A stretch of 64,000 bases of DNA from Aeromicrobium piscarium. Lineage in GTDB: Bacteria; Actinomycetota; Actinomycetes; Propionibacteriales; Nocardioidaceae. This document shows, piece after piece, positions 54,371 through 63,654 of this stretch. The stretch covers positions 107,663 through 171,662 of the forward strand of contig NZ_VLNT01000008.1 of assembly GCF_007421815.1 (NCBI RefSeq), written 5' to 3'. Every line of letters begins with the position of its first letter. The first letter of the stretch is position 1. The notes under the pieces were generated by a model, which did not search any database, was not told where the DNA came from, and saw only the letters and a program-made list of their open reading frames with translations. The translations under genes and the position numbers were made by a program.

Positions 54371-56767
54371 ATGACTGATGTGCCTTCCGAAGACCCGCGG
54401 CCCGAGTCCGCGCCGGTCTCACAGCCCTCCCAGAGTTCCGCTGTGCTGAGTCCCGAGAGCGCGGCGAGCCTGGCCACGCTGATGCCGTGGCTGCGATCCC
54501 CCGCCGGCCTCACCCGTCTCGGTCTCGTGACCGCCGCGGTCCTCGTCGCGGCCATCGTCTCGGGAGTCCTCTACACGGTCGCGCTCGTCGCCCCGGCCGG
54601 CGACCTCGCCTCGGCCGGCACGGTCTTCGGCGGTGTGCTGACCTTCGCCGGCATGGCCCTCGGGGCCGGCGTGTCGGCGGGGATCTTCGGATCCACGATC
54701 AGTGTCACGGTGTTCTCGCTCGGAACCCTGCTCGCCACCTGGGGGGCCGTGCACGCACTCACCCGGCGCGGCACGGCGGAGGAACACGGGCTCGCGGCGA
54801 TCGGGCGCGTCGCCCGCACCGTCGTCGAGGCGGTCACGGCCGCCACGGCACTGACGATCCTGACCGCATTCGCCTCGGTCGGCGCCGCCGAGTTCGACTT
54901 CTTCGGACAGTTCTCGGCGCGTCCGCGCTGGTTCACGACGTGGATCGTGACCGCCCTGGCCGTCGCCATCGGCGCCGCCACCGGCCGGCGGGCGGCCGGC
55001 GGTGCCGCACCCCACCCGGTGACCACCGCACTGCGCGAGGCCGTGTGCCTGCACGCGCTGTGGCTCACCGTGTTCGGACCCGTCGCCGTGGTCGCCGTGG
55101 CGATCGCCCTCATCCGTGATGACAACGCGATCACGCTGCTCGCGATCCCGCCCATGCTCGGCAACCTGGTCGCCGCGGTCATCGCACTGGCGCATCTGGG
55201 CGCGGTAACCCTCTCGGAGACCGGCGCCTCCACCGAGATCGGCTGGGCGTGGGACATCGCCGACGGGCACGGAGCGTGGTGCATTCTGCTGGCGGTGATT
55301 CTGCTCGCCGTCGGCGCGGTACGGCTGGGCATACATCGCGAGCGGTCGTCCGTGCCCGTGTGGTCGCGGACCTGGCAGCTGCCCGCGATCACCCTGCTCG
55401 TCTGGGTCCTGCTGGCCGCGCTAGCGACGGGTATCCGGATGTCGGCCGGCGGATTCGGCCACATCGGCATCGGCCTGGCCTGGTGGACGCCCTTCACCGT
55501 CGCGATCGCGGCCGCGCTGGTCTCAGCCGGCGCCGAGTTCGCCCCCGCCGTCGCCTACGCACTCTCTCCCCGCCTGACGGCCCTGATCGCCGGATCGGCC
55601 GCCACGATGCGCTGGCTGCACGGTCCACCACCGGCCGCCTCGTCAGACGAGGCTCCGCCCGATGAAGGCACCGAGGCCACCGCGGTGCTGCCCCTCGGCA
55701 CCGACGAGGCCGATGACACCGAGGCCACCATCGTCCTCTCGGACGGCGCCACCCCCGATCCGGCACCGGTCACGGGGCCCGCACCGATGGATCCGCTCAC
55801 CAAGCGGCGCGTGGTCATAGCGGGCAGTGTGATCGCCGGGCTCGTGCTGCTCGTCGGCGGTTTCTTCGTCGCGCTGTCGATCGTCAACGCTCAGCGTAGT
55901 CCGGCCGGCACCGTCGAGGACTACCTCGCGCTGCTGGCCGATGGCCAGGCCGAGGCCGCCGGCGAGCTGGTCGATCCGGGCATCGCCTCCGACGAGCGCG
56001 CGCTGCTGAGCGACGAGGCGATGAGCGGTGCAACCCTGCTGGAGGTCGGCGAGGTGCGCGTCGACGACCGTGGGAGCGACTCGGCCACGGTGACCGCCTC
56101 GCTGTCCCTCGACGGTGAAAGGTTCGAGCACACCTTCGAGGTGCGAGGCGGCGAGAAGCGTTTCGGCGTGCTCGATACCTGGACGCTCGATGACCCGTTG
56201 CTCGTGCCGGTCACGCTGGGCAGCGACGCCCAGGACTCTCTTCTCGTGGGCGACGCCGAGGTGACACTGGACGAGAGCTCCGGCTTCTTCGGATCGAGCG
56301 AGTACGGCGCCGAGCTGTATGCCTACCCGGGCATCTACGAGGTCAGCGCGCCGGAGACCGAGTACGTCAGCACCGAGGCTGTCACGCTGCGGGCGACTCC
56401 CGGCGGCGCCGGTGCCGACGCCATGCTGGAGTCCGAGCCGAGTGACGGCCTCCGGGAGGCGGTGCTCGAACAGGTCCGCGCGAGGGTCGAGCAGTGTGCC
56501 ACGCCGCCCACCAATATGGACGATGTCTGCCCGTCCGCCGTGCGCGACGACGACCTTGCCGAGCTGACGGTCACCACGCAGCCGGAGGACTTCGAGAGGC
56601 TGGAGCTCGGCGGCTTCCGCGCCGAGGACGCCGTCATCACGATTCGCCCCAATCCGGGCCTCTTCAACGGCGACCCCGATCCCGAGGAGATCGAGTTCGC
56701 GCTCGACGGCTCGATCTCGATCGAGGGTGGCGAGGTGGTCGTCGACTTCGACGACACCTGGTGGTGA
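54371..56767 (+). CDS. Large multi-domain membrane protein of unknown function
   Basis: A 798-residue protein. An acidic N-terminal 40 residues leads to about nine membrane helices (to residue 410), then a cytoplasmic acidic linker containing two copies of TEATxVL (TEATAVLPL and TEATIVLSD), a single helix (about 480-500) and a 300-residue extracellular part. The latter holds an NTF2-like fold candidate (GTVEDYLALLADGQAEAAGELV) and later a beta domain. The repeated TEATxVL words resemble Thr phospho-acceptor motifs seen before FHA-binding sites in actinobacteria; this is speculative. Transcribed alone. No family recognised. Confidence 0.72.
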   Translation: MTDVPSEDPRPESAPVSQPSQSSAVLSPESAASLATLMPWLRSPAGLTRLGLVTAAVLVAAIVSGVLYTVALVAPAGDLASAGTVFGGVLTFAGMALGAGVSAGIFGSTISVTVFSLGTLLATWGAVHALTRRGTAEEHGLAAIGRVARTVVEAVTAATALTILTAFASVGAAEFDFFGQFSARPRWFTTWIVTALAVAIGAATGRRAAGGAAPHPVTTALREAVCLHALWLTVFGPVAVVAVAIALIRDDNAITLLAIPPMLGNLVAAVIALAHLGAVTLSETGASTEIGWAWDIADGHGAWCILLAVILLAVGAVRLGIHRERSSVPVWSRTWQLPAITLLVWVLLAALATGIRMSAGGFGHIGIGLAWWTPFTVAIAAALVSAGAEFAPAVAYALSPRLTALIAGSAATMRWLHGPPPAASSDEAPPDEGTEATAVLPLGTDEADDTEATIVLSDGATPDPAPVTGPAPMDPLTKRRVVIAGSVIAGLVLLVGGFFVALSIVNAQRSPAGTVEDYLALLADGQAEAAGELVDPGIASDERALLSDEAMSGATLLEVGEVRVDDRGSDSATVTASLSLDGERFEHTFEVRGGEKRFGVLDTWTLDDPLLVPVTLGSDAQDSLLVGDAEVTLDESSGFFGSSEYGAELYAYPGIYEVSAPETEYVSTEAVTLRATPGGAGADAMLESEPSDGLREAVLEQVRARVEQCATPPTNMDDVCPSAVRDDDLAELTVTTQPEDFERLELGGFRAEDAVITIRPNPGLFNGDPDPEEIEFALDGSISIEGGEVVVDFDDTWW

Positions 56768-56776
56768 CGGTGGGGC

Positions 56777-56947
56777 TCAGTGCTCGCCGCGGTCGTGATC
56801 GTCCGGCGACCAGGTCAGCGCGAGGCTGAGTCCGACGCCGGCCGCGAGACCGCCGAACAGGAAGATCGCCATATCGGTGGCGACCCACAGCGGAAGACCG
56901 ACGGCGAGTCCGATCACCACGCCGAAGAACACGGTGCGCAGGTCCAT
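56777..56947 (-). CDS. Small two-helix membrane protein
   Basis: A 56-residue protein with two hydrophobic stretches (TVFFGVVIGLAVGLPLWVA and MAIFLFGGLAAGVGLSLALTW) and a charged His/Asp tail. ATG at 56945-56947, stop at 56777, 9 bases from the stop of the large convergent membrane-protein gene. Codon usage matches the genome (G/C third positions). Function unknown. Confidence 0.65.
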   Translation of the reverse strand: MDLRTVFFGVVIGLAVGLPLWVATDMAIFLFGGLAAGVGLSLALTWSPDDHDRGEH

Positions 56948-57155
56948 CCCAGGAGCTTATCGGCGACACCCGATGTGCCGGACCGGCGCAGGTGGGCCCC
57001 AGCGGTCTCATGGCTCCTCGGGTTCTCCAGGAGGTCGCCCGCGTCGTGACGGGAACTGACGACGCGACCCTGATGCAGTGCGCTGTGGGTAAGGACAGGA
57101 CCGGCGGCGGACGTCTCCACCTCGTGGCTTGACATGTCGAGGCAGGCGATCCATG

Positions 57156-57189
57156 ATTAAGCAATTCATTAATTAAGGAGTTGCTTAAT
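57156..57189. promoter_or_regulatory. ArsR-type operator over the ribosome site
   Basis: ATTAAGCAA (57156-57164) and TTGCTTAAT (57181-57189) form a perfect 9-bp inverted repeat around an AT-rich centre that includes AAGGAG and the start ATG of the ArsR gene. Binding would block both promoter exit and translation start. Confidence 0.8.
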
Positions 57190-57532
57190 GCGGGCGACCG
57201 ATCGACTCAGCCTGGTGTTCAGCGCGCTCAGCGACCCGACCCGACGCGACATGGTGACACGCCTGTCGCGGGCCCCGATCACGGTCGGCGAACTGGCCGG
57301 CGACTACGAGATCAGCCCGCCCGCGGTCTCCCAGCACCTCAAGGTGCTGGAGCGGGCCGGACTCGTCACGCGGACCACGCAGGCACAGTGGCGCACCGTC
57401 ACGCTGCATACCGAGCCGCTCGACGAGGCGGCTGCGTGGGTCGAACGCCACCGGCGCGACTGGAGTGAGCGACTCGACGCCCTCGAGGACTTCCTCGACA
57501 CCACGAAGGAGCACGACGATGACCCCAGCTGA
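57188..57532 (+). CDS. ArsR family regulator
   Basis: A 114-residue winged-helix repressor: LSDPTRRDMVTRLSRAPITVGELAGDYEISPPAVSQHLKVLERAGLV. It has no visible metal-binding cysteines, so it is of the SdpR-like type that is often paired with an SRPBCC-domain gene. The gene overlaps the SRPBCC gene by 14 bases. Autoregulation is likely through the palindrome at its start. The 240 bases upstream contain no other gene. Confidence 0.92.
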   Translation: MRATDRLSLVFSALSDPTRRDMVTRLSRAPITVGELAGDYEISPPAVSQHLKVLERAGLVTRTTQAQWRTVTLHTEPLDEAAAWVERHRRDWSERLDALEDFLDTTKEHDDDPS

Positions 57533-57959
57533 GTTCACCTTGACCCGCATCCTCGACGCCCCCGTCGAACGCGTCTGGGAGGCATGGACCGATCCCGACC
57601 AGCTCGCCCGCTGGCATCATCCCGTCGGCGTGAGCACCCCACGCGAGACCGTGAACGTCGACCTCCGCGAAGGCGGCTTCTACTCGTACACGATGGTGGC
57701 CGACGAGACCGGTGAGACCTATCCGACGGGCGGCACCTATCTGACGGTCGAACCGCCCCACCGTTTGGTCTTCACCTGGGGTGTACCCGGCGACCCGGTA
57801 GAGGAGCAACCCGTCGTCTCGCTGTCGCTGAACACGGCCGGAGACAGCACGGAGCTGACCCTGCACGTCGCCGGTATCGCGGGGAAGCCCGGTGACGACG
57901 GTGTCTACGACGGCTGGAACGAGGCCTTGGACTCTCTCAAGACCCATCTCGACTCCTGA
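57519..57959 (+). CDS. SRPBCC (AHSA1-like) domain protein
   Basis: A 146-residue START/Bet v1-like protein with the pattern LTRILDAPVERVWEAWTDPDQLARWHHP and the C-terminal WNEALDSLKTHL. Proteins of this family bind hydrophobic ligands and often sit behind ArsR regulators. ATG at 57519, GAAGGAG before it, 14 bases inside the ArsR gene. Confidence 0.9.
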   Translation: MTPAEFTLTRILDAPVERVWEAWTDPDQLARWHHPVGVSTPRETVNVDLREGGFYSYTMVADETGETYPTGGTYLTVEPPHRLVFTWGVPGDPVEEQPVVSLSLNTAGDSTELTLHVAGIAGKPGDDGVYDGWNEALDSLKTHLDS

Positions 57960-57974
57960 CCACCGCCCTCCGAG

Positions 57975-58029
57975 GACCGATGATGATGCCTGCGGTCGCT
58001 CCGACGATCACGCTGCATCATCATCGGTC
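57975..58029. terminator. Bidirectional terminator
   Basis: Perfect 15-bp stem GACCGATGATGATGC with complement and 25-base loop, between the convergent SRPBCC and aldehyde dehydrogenase genes. Confidence 0.8.
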
Positions 58030-58050
58030 AGCACGGCCCGTGAGCCCGGC

Positions 58051-59595
58051 TCAGACGGTGAAGTCGACCCCCTGGGCGAGCGGGAGCTCGCCGGAGTAGT
58101 TGATCGTGTTGGTGGCCCGGCGCATGTAGGCGCGCCAGGCATCCGAGCCGGACTCGCGGCCACCGCCGGTCTCCTTCTCGCCGCCGAAGGCACCGCCGAT
58201 CTCCGCACCGGACGTACCGATGTTGACGTTGACGATGCCGCAGTCCGAGCCCTCGTCCGACACGAACAGCTCCGCCTCGGCCTGGTCCCGGGTGAACACC
58301 GACGACGACAGCCCCTGCGGGACGTCGTTGTTCAGCGCGATCGCCTCGTCGAAGTCGTCATAGGGCAGCACGTACAGCAGCGGCGCGAAGGTCTCGGACC
58401 GGACGATATCGGTCTGGCCCTTCATCGACACGATCGCGGGCTCCACGTAGTAGGCATCGGAAGCCGCCTCGGCCAGGACCCGCGAGCCGCCGGCCACCAG
58501 GGTGCCGCCGTCCGAGGTCGCCGTCTCGATCGCGGCGCTCATGGCGGTGTACGCGGGCTCGCCGATGAGCGGGCCCACCAGGGTGCCGTCGGCCGTGGGG
58601 TCGCCGATCGGCAGCCGGCCGTACGCCTCCGCGAGCCGTTCGGTCAGCTGATCGGCGACCGACCGATGGGCGATGACACGGCGCATCGTGGTGCAGCGCT
58701 GTCCGGCGGTGCCGGCGGCGGAGAACACGATGCCGCGCAGGGTCAGGTCGAGGTCGGCAGAGGGCGTGACGATCGCCGCGTTGTTGCCGCCGAGCTCCAG
58801 CAGGGAACGGCCGAAGCGGTTCGCGACCCGCGGGCCCACGGCGCGGCCCATGCGCGTCGAACCCGTGGCGCTCATCAGCGCCACGCGGGGATGATCCACC
58901 AGGGCCTCGCCGATCTCGGGACCGCCGACGACCACCTGGCTGATCGCCGGAGGCACGCCCGCTTCACGCAGCGCGCGGTCCAGCAGTGCCGCGCTCGCCC
59001 ATGCCGTCAGCGGCGCCTGCTCCGACGGCTTCCAGATCACCGTGTCGCCGCACACCAGCGCGATCGCGGTGTTCCACGACCACACGGCCGCTGGGAAGTT
59101 GAAGGCGCTGATGACACCGACGACACCCAGCGGATGCCAGGTCTCCATCAGCCGGTGACCCGGCCGCTCTGAGACCGATGTCCGCCCGTACAGCTGGCGC
59201 GAGAGGCCCACCGCGAAGTCGCAGATGTCGATCATCTCCTGCACCTCACCCAGCGCCTCGGAGGTGATCTTGCCGACCTCCAGGCTCACCAGCGTGCCGA
59301 GATCGGCCTTGTGCTCGGTCAGCAGCTCGCCGAGGCGCTTCACGACCGCCCCCCGCGCCGGGGCCGGCGTGCGACGCCACTCGAGGAAGGCCTCGTGCGA
59401 GCGCGTGACCACCGCGTCGATCTCGGCGACGTCGTTCCAGCGGACGCCGCCGAGCGAGGCGCCGTTGACGGGTGAGCGGTGCGCGCCGTCGCCCGCGAGC
59501 GCCTCGACGTCCACACCGCATCGGCGGGCGGCGTCGAGCGCCTGCGGTCCGAGAATCTCCGGGCCGGGGATCTGGGTACGTGACATGGGGTTCAT
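58051..59595 (-). CDS. amaB: Aldehyde dehydrogenase, ALDH7 / L-piperidine-6-carboxylate dehydrogenase type
   Basis: A 514-residue NAD(P)-dependent dehydrogenase. Catalytic Cys in TAGQRCTTMRR, general-base Glu in LLELGGNNA, and NAD motif SATGSTRMG. The C-terminal GGEKETGGGRESGSDAWRAY is the hallmark of ALDH7, alpha-aminoadipic semialdehyde (piperideine-6-carboxylate) dehydrogenases used in lysine catabolism. Start MNPMSRT (59595) follows GAGGAG closely; the Met three codons later is an alternative. No lysine aminotransferase gene is next to it. Confidence 0.9.
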   Translation of the reverse strand: MNPMSRTQIPGPEILGPQALDAARRCGVDVEALAGDGAHRSPVNGASLGGVRWNDVAEIDAVVTRSHEAFLEWRRTPAPARGAVVKRLGELLTEHKADLGTLVSLEVGKITSEALGEVQEMIDICDFAVGLSRQLYGRTSVSERPGHRLMETWHPLGVVGVISAFNFPAAVWSWNTAIALVCGDTVIWKPSEQAPLTAWASAALLDRALREAGVPPAISQVVVGGPEIGEALVDHPRVALMSATGSTRMGRAVGPRVANRFGRSLLELGGNNAAIVTPSADLDLTLRGIVFSAAGTAGQRCTTMRRVIAHRSVADQLTERLAEAYGRLPIGDPTADGTLVGPLIGEPAYTAMSAAIETATSDGGTLVAGGSRVLAEAASDAYYVEPAIVSMKGQTDIVRSETFAPLLYVLPYDDFDEAIALNNDVPQGLSSSVFTRDQAEAELFVSDEGSDCGIVNVNIGTSGAEIGGAFGGEKETGGGRESGSDAWRAYMRRATNTINYSGELPLAQGVDFTV

Positions 59596-59711
59596 CAGCT
59601 CCTCGTTGCGGACGGTGTCCCCCGCGGTGGGCGCGAGCCTCGTGCCGAGGAACACCACCATCCTCGCCCCGCCGGCCACTGCTGTCGATGGAGACGACGA
59701 CAGTCGTGTCC

Positions 59712-60374
59712 TCAGCGCTGTTCGACCGTGGTGGTCCGCGCTTCTTCGGCGTCGGCCTGCCAGGCGGCAAACGAATCGCGCAGGTCCTCGACCAGGGCGG
59801 TGACGAAGCTATCGTCCTCGAGCAGATCGGCACCCGGCTCCTCGTCGAGACCGCTGACGGTGGCCGAGATCGAGATGGTGCCGTCGAGACAGCCGTGGAC
59901 CTGGCGGAAAGCCGATCCGTCGCTGATCTGCTCGCTCGTGTAGAGGTCGCGATCGGCGGAGTAGCCGTCCTGGTCCTCGTTCATCAGGCGCTCGCAGGTG
60001 GACGCGTCGTCCCGGTCGACGACGATCTCGAGGATCTGCAGGTCGTCGGCCTGGTACTCGCATGCCAGGACCTGGTGATCGACCGGGGCGATCATCTCGG
60101 CGCGCATGAACTCGCTACCTGTGAACCGGGCGAACTCCTCGACGATGTCGTCGGGGAACTGCTCGGCGCAGAGCTCGTCGAACTCGTCGGCCGCCGCCTC
60201 GCGCACGCCGTCGCGCCACTGTGGGGCGGATACCGCCTCAGAGGTCTCCGGCGCCTCCGCGGTCTCCGAGTCCTGGTCACCATCACCGCCCCCACCACCA
60301 CACGCGGTGAGCGCCATCGCCAGGAGGAGTGTCGCGCCCAGTCGTCCGGTACGTGCGGTCAGGTGCTGCCTCAT
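59712..60374 (-). CDS. Secreted lipoprotein of unknown function
   Basis: A 220-residue protein with signal peptide and lipobox LTAC (Cys25) followed by a Gly/Asp-rich linker. The mature part has several cysteines (LCAEQF, LACEYQ, STCERL, HGCLDG), like septum-formation/DUF3558-type actinobacterial lipoproteins, and an acidic composition. GGGGAGGAACC precedes ATG 60374. Function unknown. About 115 bases upstream of the dehydrogenase gene on the same strand. Confidence 0.8.
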   Translation of the reverse strand: MRQHLTARTGRLGATLLLAMALTACGGGGGDGDQDSETAEAPETSEAVSAPQWRDGVREAAADEFDELCAEQFPDDIVEEFARFTGSEFMRAEMIAPVDHQVLACEYQADDLQILEIVVDRDDASTCERLMNEDQDGYSADRDLYTSEQISDGSAFRQVHGCLDGTISISATVSGLDEEPGADLLEDDSFVTALVEDLRDSFAAWQADAEEARTTTVEQR

Positions 60375-60506
60375 GGTTCCTCCCCGCGGCCTCCGGCCGC
60401 ACAACCAGGATCGTGGTGTCCGCTTGCCCGCATCACTGTGCCAGGCCCGGCGCACGGCGGCGGCAGCCACCCGTAGACCCCTCGGCGCCCGCGCCGTGCT
60501 ATCGGC

Positions 60507-62198
60507 TCAGTGCGGCGAGGCGAACTCCTGGGCCCGCACCCAGGCCAGGTGGCCGTAGATGAGCGGCACCGCCGATGCACCCTCCCCGGCGGCCGAGGCG
60601 ACCCGCTTCATGGAGCCGGAGCGCGCGTCCCCGACGGCGAAGATGCCCCGCACGGCCGTCTCGAGGCTGGTCGGCGGCAGGTCGCCATCCCATCGCTCGC
60701 GCGGCACGTCGCGGCCGGTCAGGACGAAGCCGTTGTCATCGCGGAGGACGTCATCGGGCAGCCACTCGCACTGCGGCTCCGCACCGAGCAGGAGGAACAG
60801 GCCGTCGGCCCGCTCGCGCACCGGATCGCCGTCGCCGGAACGCACGGCGATCCACTCCAGCCGCCCATCGCCTCCTCCGTCGACGACCTGCGATCTCGTG
60901 CGCACGTCGATCGTGGGGGTCGCGGCGATCTCGCGCACGAGATAGTCCGACATCGTCTCCTCGATCGTCTCGCGCCGGACGACGAGGGTGACCTGATGCG
61001 CCCAGCGAGCGAGGTGGACCGCGGCCTGACCCGCCGAGTTGCCCCCGCCGACGATGAAGACCCGCCGACCCGCCATCTCCCGGGCGACCGTGGCAGCCGC
61101 GCCGTAGTAGACCCCGGTGCCGACGAGATCGTCGACCCCCTGGACGCCGAGTGTCCGATACGCGACGCCAGTCGCCACGACGACGGTCCGCGCGCAGAGC
61201 ACGGTCTCGCCGACGTGAACGTGGTGATGCTCCGGCTCGTCGACCGGACCCCGCTCGACGACCGTGACCGGACGGCCGGTGAAGGCGCGGGCACCGAACC
61301 GGGTGGCCTGGATCCTGGCTCGTTGCGCCAGGCGCATTCCCGAGATGCCGCGCGGAAAACCGAGGTAGTTGCGGATCATCGAGCTCGTGCCGGCCTGCCC
61401 GCCGATCGCCTCGGCCTCGATGACGATCGTGGTCAGCCCCTCGGACGCCGAGTACATCGCCGCCGCCAGCCCGGCCGGTCCGGCACCCACGACGACGACA
61501 TCGGCGACGGTTCCCGCTGGAATGGTGTCCGGCGTGCCGAACCACGCCTCGGTGACCTCGCCCGGGGTGGGCGCCACCAGTACGTCCTCGGTCATGGTCC
61601 GCACCATCGGGAAGCGCTGGTCGTCGCCCGCCTGCTGGCGGATCTGCTCGCCGATCTCGGAGTCGGGCGGATAAGTCTCCGAGCCGATCGCCATCCGGGC
61701 GAGGACATCGCGGATTGCCGCGACCTGTGGAGTCTCGCGATCCGTGACGATGGTGACCGACGAGACCACGGGCCGGGCCACGGTCGCGCCCCACTCGGAG
61801 AGCATCTCGCTCACCGCGACATGGAACTCCTCGTCGCGCTGGCCGCGCGGGACCCCGAGGAAGGTGTCGAAGTCCCGTGATGTCAGCGCGATCCGCAGCT
61901 CTTCCAATCGCTCCCGATACTCGCCGGTACCGATGAGGCACAACCGTCCGGCCGTCGGCGCCACGCGATGCAGCTGCCGCAACAGCACATGGCCGTCGAC
62001 ATCGGGGAGGGTCAGTTCGGCCGCCAAGACGGCGATGGGTGTTCCGGCGGCGACGAGTCGCTCGACCGTGTCCCGCGCAGCTGAGCCGTCCGGGACGAAT
62101 CGGACGTCGTAGTCGCGGTCGTAGCGGCTGCGGAACTCCGATTCGAGCTTGCGGCGGTGGTCGGTCGTCACCACCAGGATCACCGGACGCTCAGACAT
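60507..62198 (-). CDS. Response-regulator/thioredoxin-reductase-like fusion
   Basis: A 563-residue protein. An N-terminal receiver-like domain ([17 protein letters not shown] ... [21 protein letters not shown]) is followed by a variable linker and a thioredoxin-reductase-like module: FAD motif [37 protein letters not shown](P) motif [17 protein letters not shown] and [10 protein letters not shown]. The CxxC of thioredoxin reductases is absent: the site reads YYGAAATV where CATC is expected, so it cannot reduce thioredoxin by the standard route. It may be a signal-controlled flavin oxidoreductase. An ATG at 62234 gives 12 more residues. Confidence 0.85.
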   Translation of the reverse strand: MSERPVILVVTTDHRRKLESEFRSRYDRDYDVRFVPDGSAARDTVERLVAAGTPIAVLAAELTLPDVDGHVLLRQLHRVAPTAGRLCLIGTGEYRERLEELRIALTSRDFDTFLGVPRGQRDEEFHVAVSEMLSEWGATVARPVVSSVTIVTDRETPQVAAIRDVLARMAIGSETYPPDSEIGEQIRQQAGDDQRFPMVRTMTEDVLVAPTPGEVTEAWFGTPDTIPAGTVADVVVVGAGPAGLAAAMYSASEGLTTIVIEAEAIGGQAGTSSMIRNYLGFPRGISGMRLAQRARIQATRFGARAFTGRPVTVVERGPVDEPEHHHVHVGETVLCARTVVVATGVAYRTLGVQGVDDLVGTGVYYGAAATVAREMAGRRVFIVGGGNSAGQAAVHLARWAHQVTLVVRRETIEETMSDYLVREIAATPTIDVRTRSQVVDGGGDGRLEWIAVRSGDGDPVRERADGLFLLLGAEPQCEWLPDDVLRDDNGFVLTGRDVPRERWDGDLPPTSLETAVRGIFAVGDARSGSMKRVASAAGEGASAVPLIYGHLAWVRAQEFASPH

Positions 62199-62263
62199 GC
62201 GCTCGGCGTAGAGGGCCGGCTCGACCGACGGCATCAGAAGCCGCTGCCGGGTGGTCGCTCAGA

Positions 62264-62962
62264 TCATTGGACCCGCAGGACGAATAAGTCGAGCACGTCC
62301 CGGACTTCGGTCAGACCGTCGGCCAAGGGAGCCGGCGCGGACAACGAGCTGAGCGCTTGAGAGTAGTCGACATCCGTCGGCTGTTCCCAGACCGCCCACA
62401 GCTTCTCCTCGTCGCCGTGTCGGGACCGGTAGGCGATGCCCTGCAGGTCTGCGTATACGGCGTAGAGGTGGGCCGAGACCGCACGGGTCAGCTGTCGAGG
62501 CACAGCATCGCGCAGCACGGCGGCGTCGAAGTCGGCATGCCCGAGGCGCTTGGCCGTAGCAAGAAAATGCGGGCGCAGCGCTCGGATCGTCTCGGACCTC
62601 GTGATCTGACAGAAGCGACCTGACAACAACGCTGATGAGGCCGAACGACGGTCGAACCACGATCGACGCACCACTCCGGCGGGTTGGGTCGGGTACGCGG
62701 GATCGTCGTCGATCTCGGCAAGCGACTCGTCGAGCTGCGGGTCGACGCAGAACTGGGCCAACACCTCCAGCAGAGCACCACGCAGCGACGACGCGGCGTA
62801 GGCGACCCGGAAACGTCCATCGGGATCGTCCCATCTGTTGGTGAATATGCCGTGTTCGGCGTAACGCCAGTCGACCCAACGCCACGGGAACGGGTGGTGA
62901 CCGATCCGCCAGACCTCCAACCCCGAGAGCTCATCGATGACGAGACCGGGCTCGTGTGTCAC
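62264..62962 (-). CDS. RES-domain toxin
   Basis: A 232-residue RES-family protein. RES toxins degrade or ADP-ribosylate via NAD+ (MbcT type phosphorolyses NAD). Conserved Arg, Glu and Ser are in IFTNRWDDPDGRFRVAYAASSLRGALLEVLAQF. Its ATG overlaps the stop of the antitoxin gene by 4 bases. Length is longer than MbcT (about 190), with a C-terminal region HLYAVYADLQGIAYRSRHGD containing the second motif. Confidence 0.85.
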   Translation of the reverse strand: MTHEPGLVIDELSGLEVWRIGHHPFPWRWVDWRYAEHGIFTNRWDDPDGRFRVAYAASSLRGALLEVLAQFCVDPQLDESLAEIDDDPAYPTQPAGVVRRSWFDRRSASSALLSGRFCQITRSETIRALRPHFLATAKRLGHADFDAAVLRDAVPRQLTRAVSAHLYAVYADLQGIAYRSRHGDEEKLWAVWEQPTDVDYSQALSSLSAPAPLADGLTEVRDVLDLFVLRVQ

Positions 62963-63345
62963 GACGCGAGGAACGCCCGTGCGGCTGCCATCACCTGCGA
63001 CGCCACGTCGTCACTGGACGCCTCGCGCAGGGCACGAGCCGGTGAGACGTCATCGAGCTTCGGGTTCATGCCCTGGAACCACGCCTGGATGACGGCGGGC
63101 TCCTCAGCAGCGGCGAGCGTCTGGGCGATCTGATAGCTCGCCCGCAATCTGTCCTGCACCAGCTGCGACGGCAGGCGCCGCCCTTCAGCCCAGTCGGAGA
63201 CCTGGCGAGTCGCCTTGACACCTCCGAGATAGGCCACGAGCCGGGCGCCGAGCATCTCGCGAAGCTCCTGGACCAGAGCCGCGAAAGGAAGACGCACCGC
63301 ATTCTGGTGCGCCAGCAGATCCGGGCGAGCAACATGGATCGTCAT
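62959..63345 (-). CDS. Xre/ParS/MbcA-type antitoxin
   Basis: A 128-residue protein. The middle part VVAYLGGVKATRQVSDWAEGRRLPSQLVQDRLRASYQIAQTL-like region (helix-turn-helix followed by the MbcA/ParS domain) and QAWFQGMNPKLDDVSPARALRE are typical of antitoxins paired with RES toxins. Start MTIHVARPD at 63343-63345. The pair is likely autoregulated. Confidence 0.85.
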   Translation of the reverse strand: MTIHVARPDLLAHQNAVRLPFAALVQELREMLGARLVAYLGGVKATRQVSDWAEGRRLPSQLVQDRLRASYQIAQTLAAAEEPAVIQAWFQGMNPKLDDVSPARALREASSDDVASQVMAAARAFLAS

Positions 63346-63481
63346 ACTGAAAGCATACTCAATCGCACCTCGAATCACTATTGCTATCGCATGGCGAAGG
63401 ATTCGAATGGGGAACGTGGGAGATCTGCCGGGCGAGGTCCTCGCCCGGCCGGGGACGGGCGCCATCGTCAGCCCGCTTCCG

Positions 63482-63525
63482 TGGAGCCCCCGACAGGATT
63501 CGAACCCGCGACATCCTTTTTATGG
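63482..63525 (-). tRNA. 3' fragment of a tRNA gene (possible attachment-site scar)
   Basis: The complement reads GCGGG TTCGAAT CCTGT (T arm) followed by CGGGGGC and TCCA: a T stem-loop, the 3' acceptor strand and an encoded CCA. The 5' acceptor strand that should pair with CGGGGGC (GCCCCCG) is not found upstream within tRNA distance, and the anticodon stem does not pair. So only about 45 bases of the 3' half are present. Such fragments are typical of the att site left by an integrative element. It lies between the RES/Xre pair and the IS3 element. Confidence 0.6.
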
Positions 63526-63654
63526 GTCGAGCAATCCATCAGAGTGCTCCGTACCGCGTATCCCCGGCCCGGAGACGGGTCATCAACGCGAACTCGCAGG
63601 TTGAACCGCCCCAGGTTTGATGCCGCATCCTTGTGAGTTGGAAGGATGCAGACC

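Noticed and set aside
63307..63636. A plus-strand 109-codon open frame containing PTGFEPATSFL text
   Set aside because: It is a translation of the antisense of the tRNA fragment; such text is a well-known false gene call over tRNA sequences.
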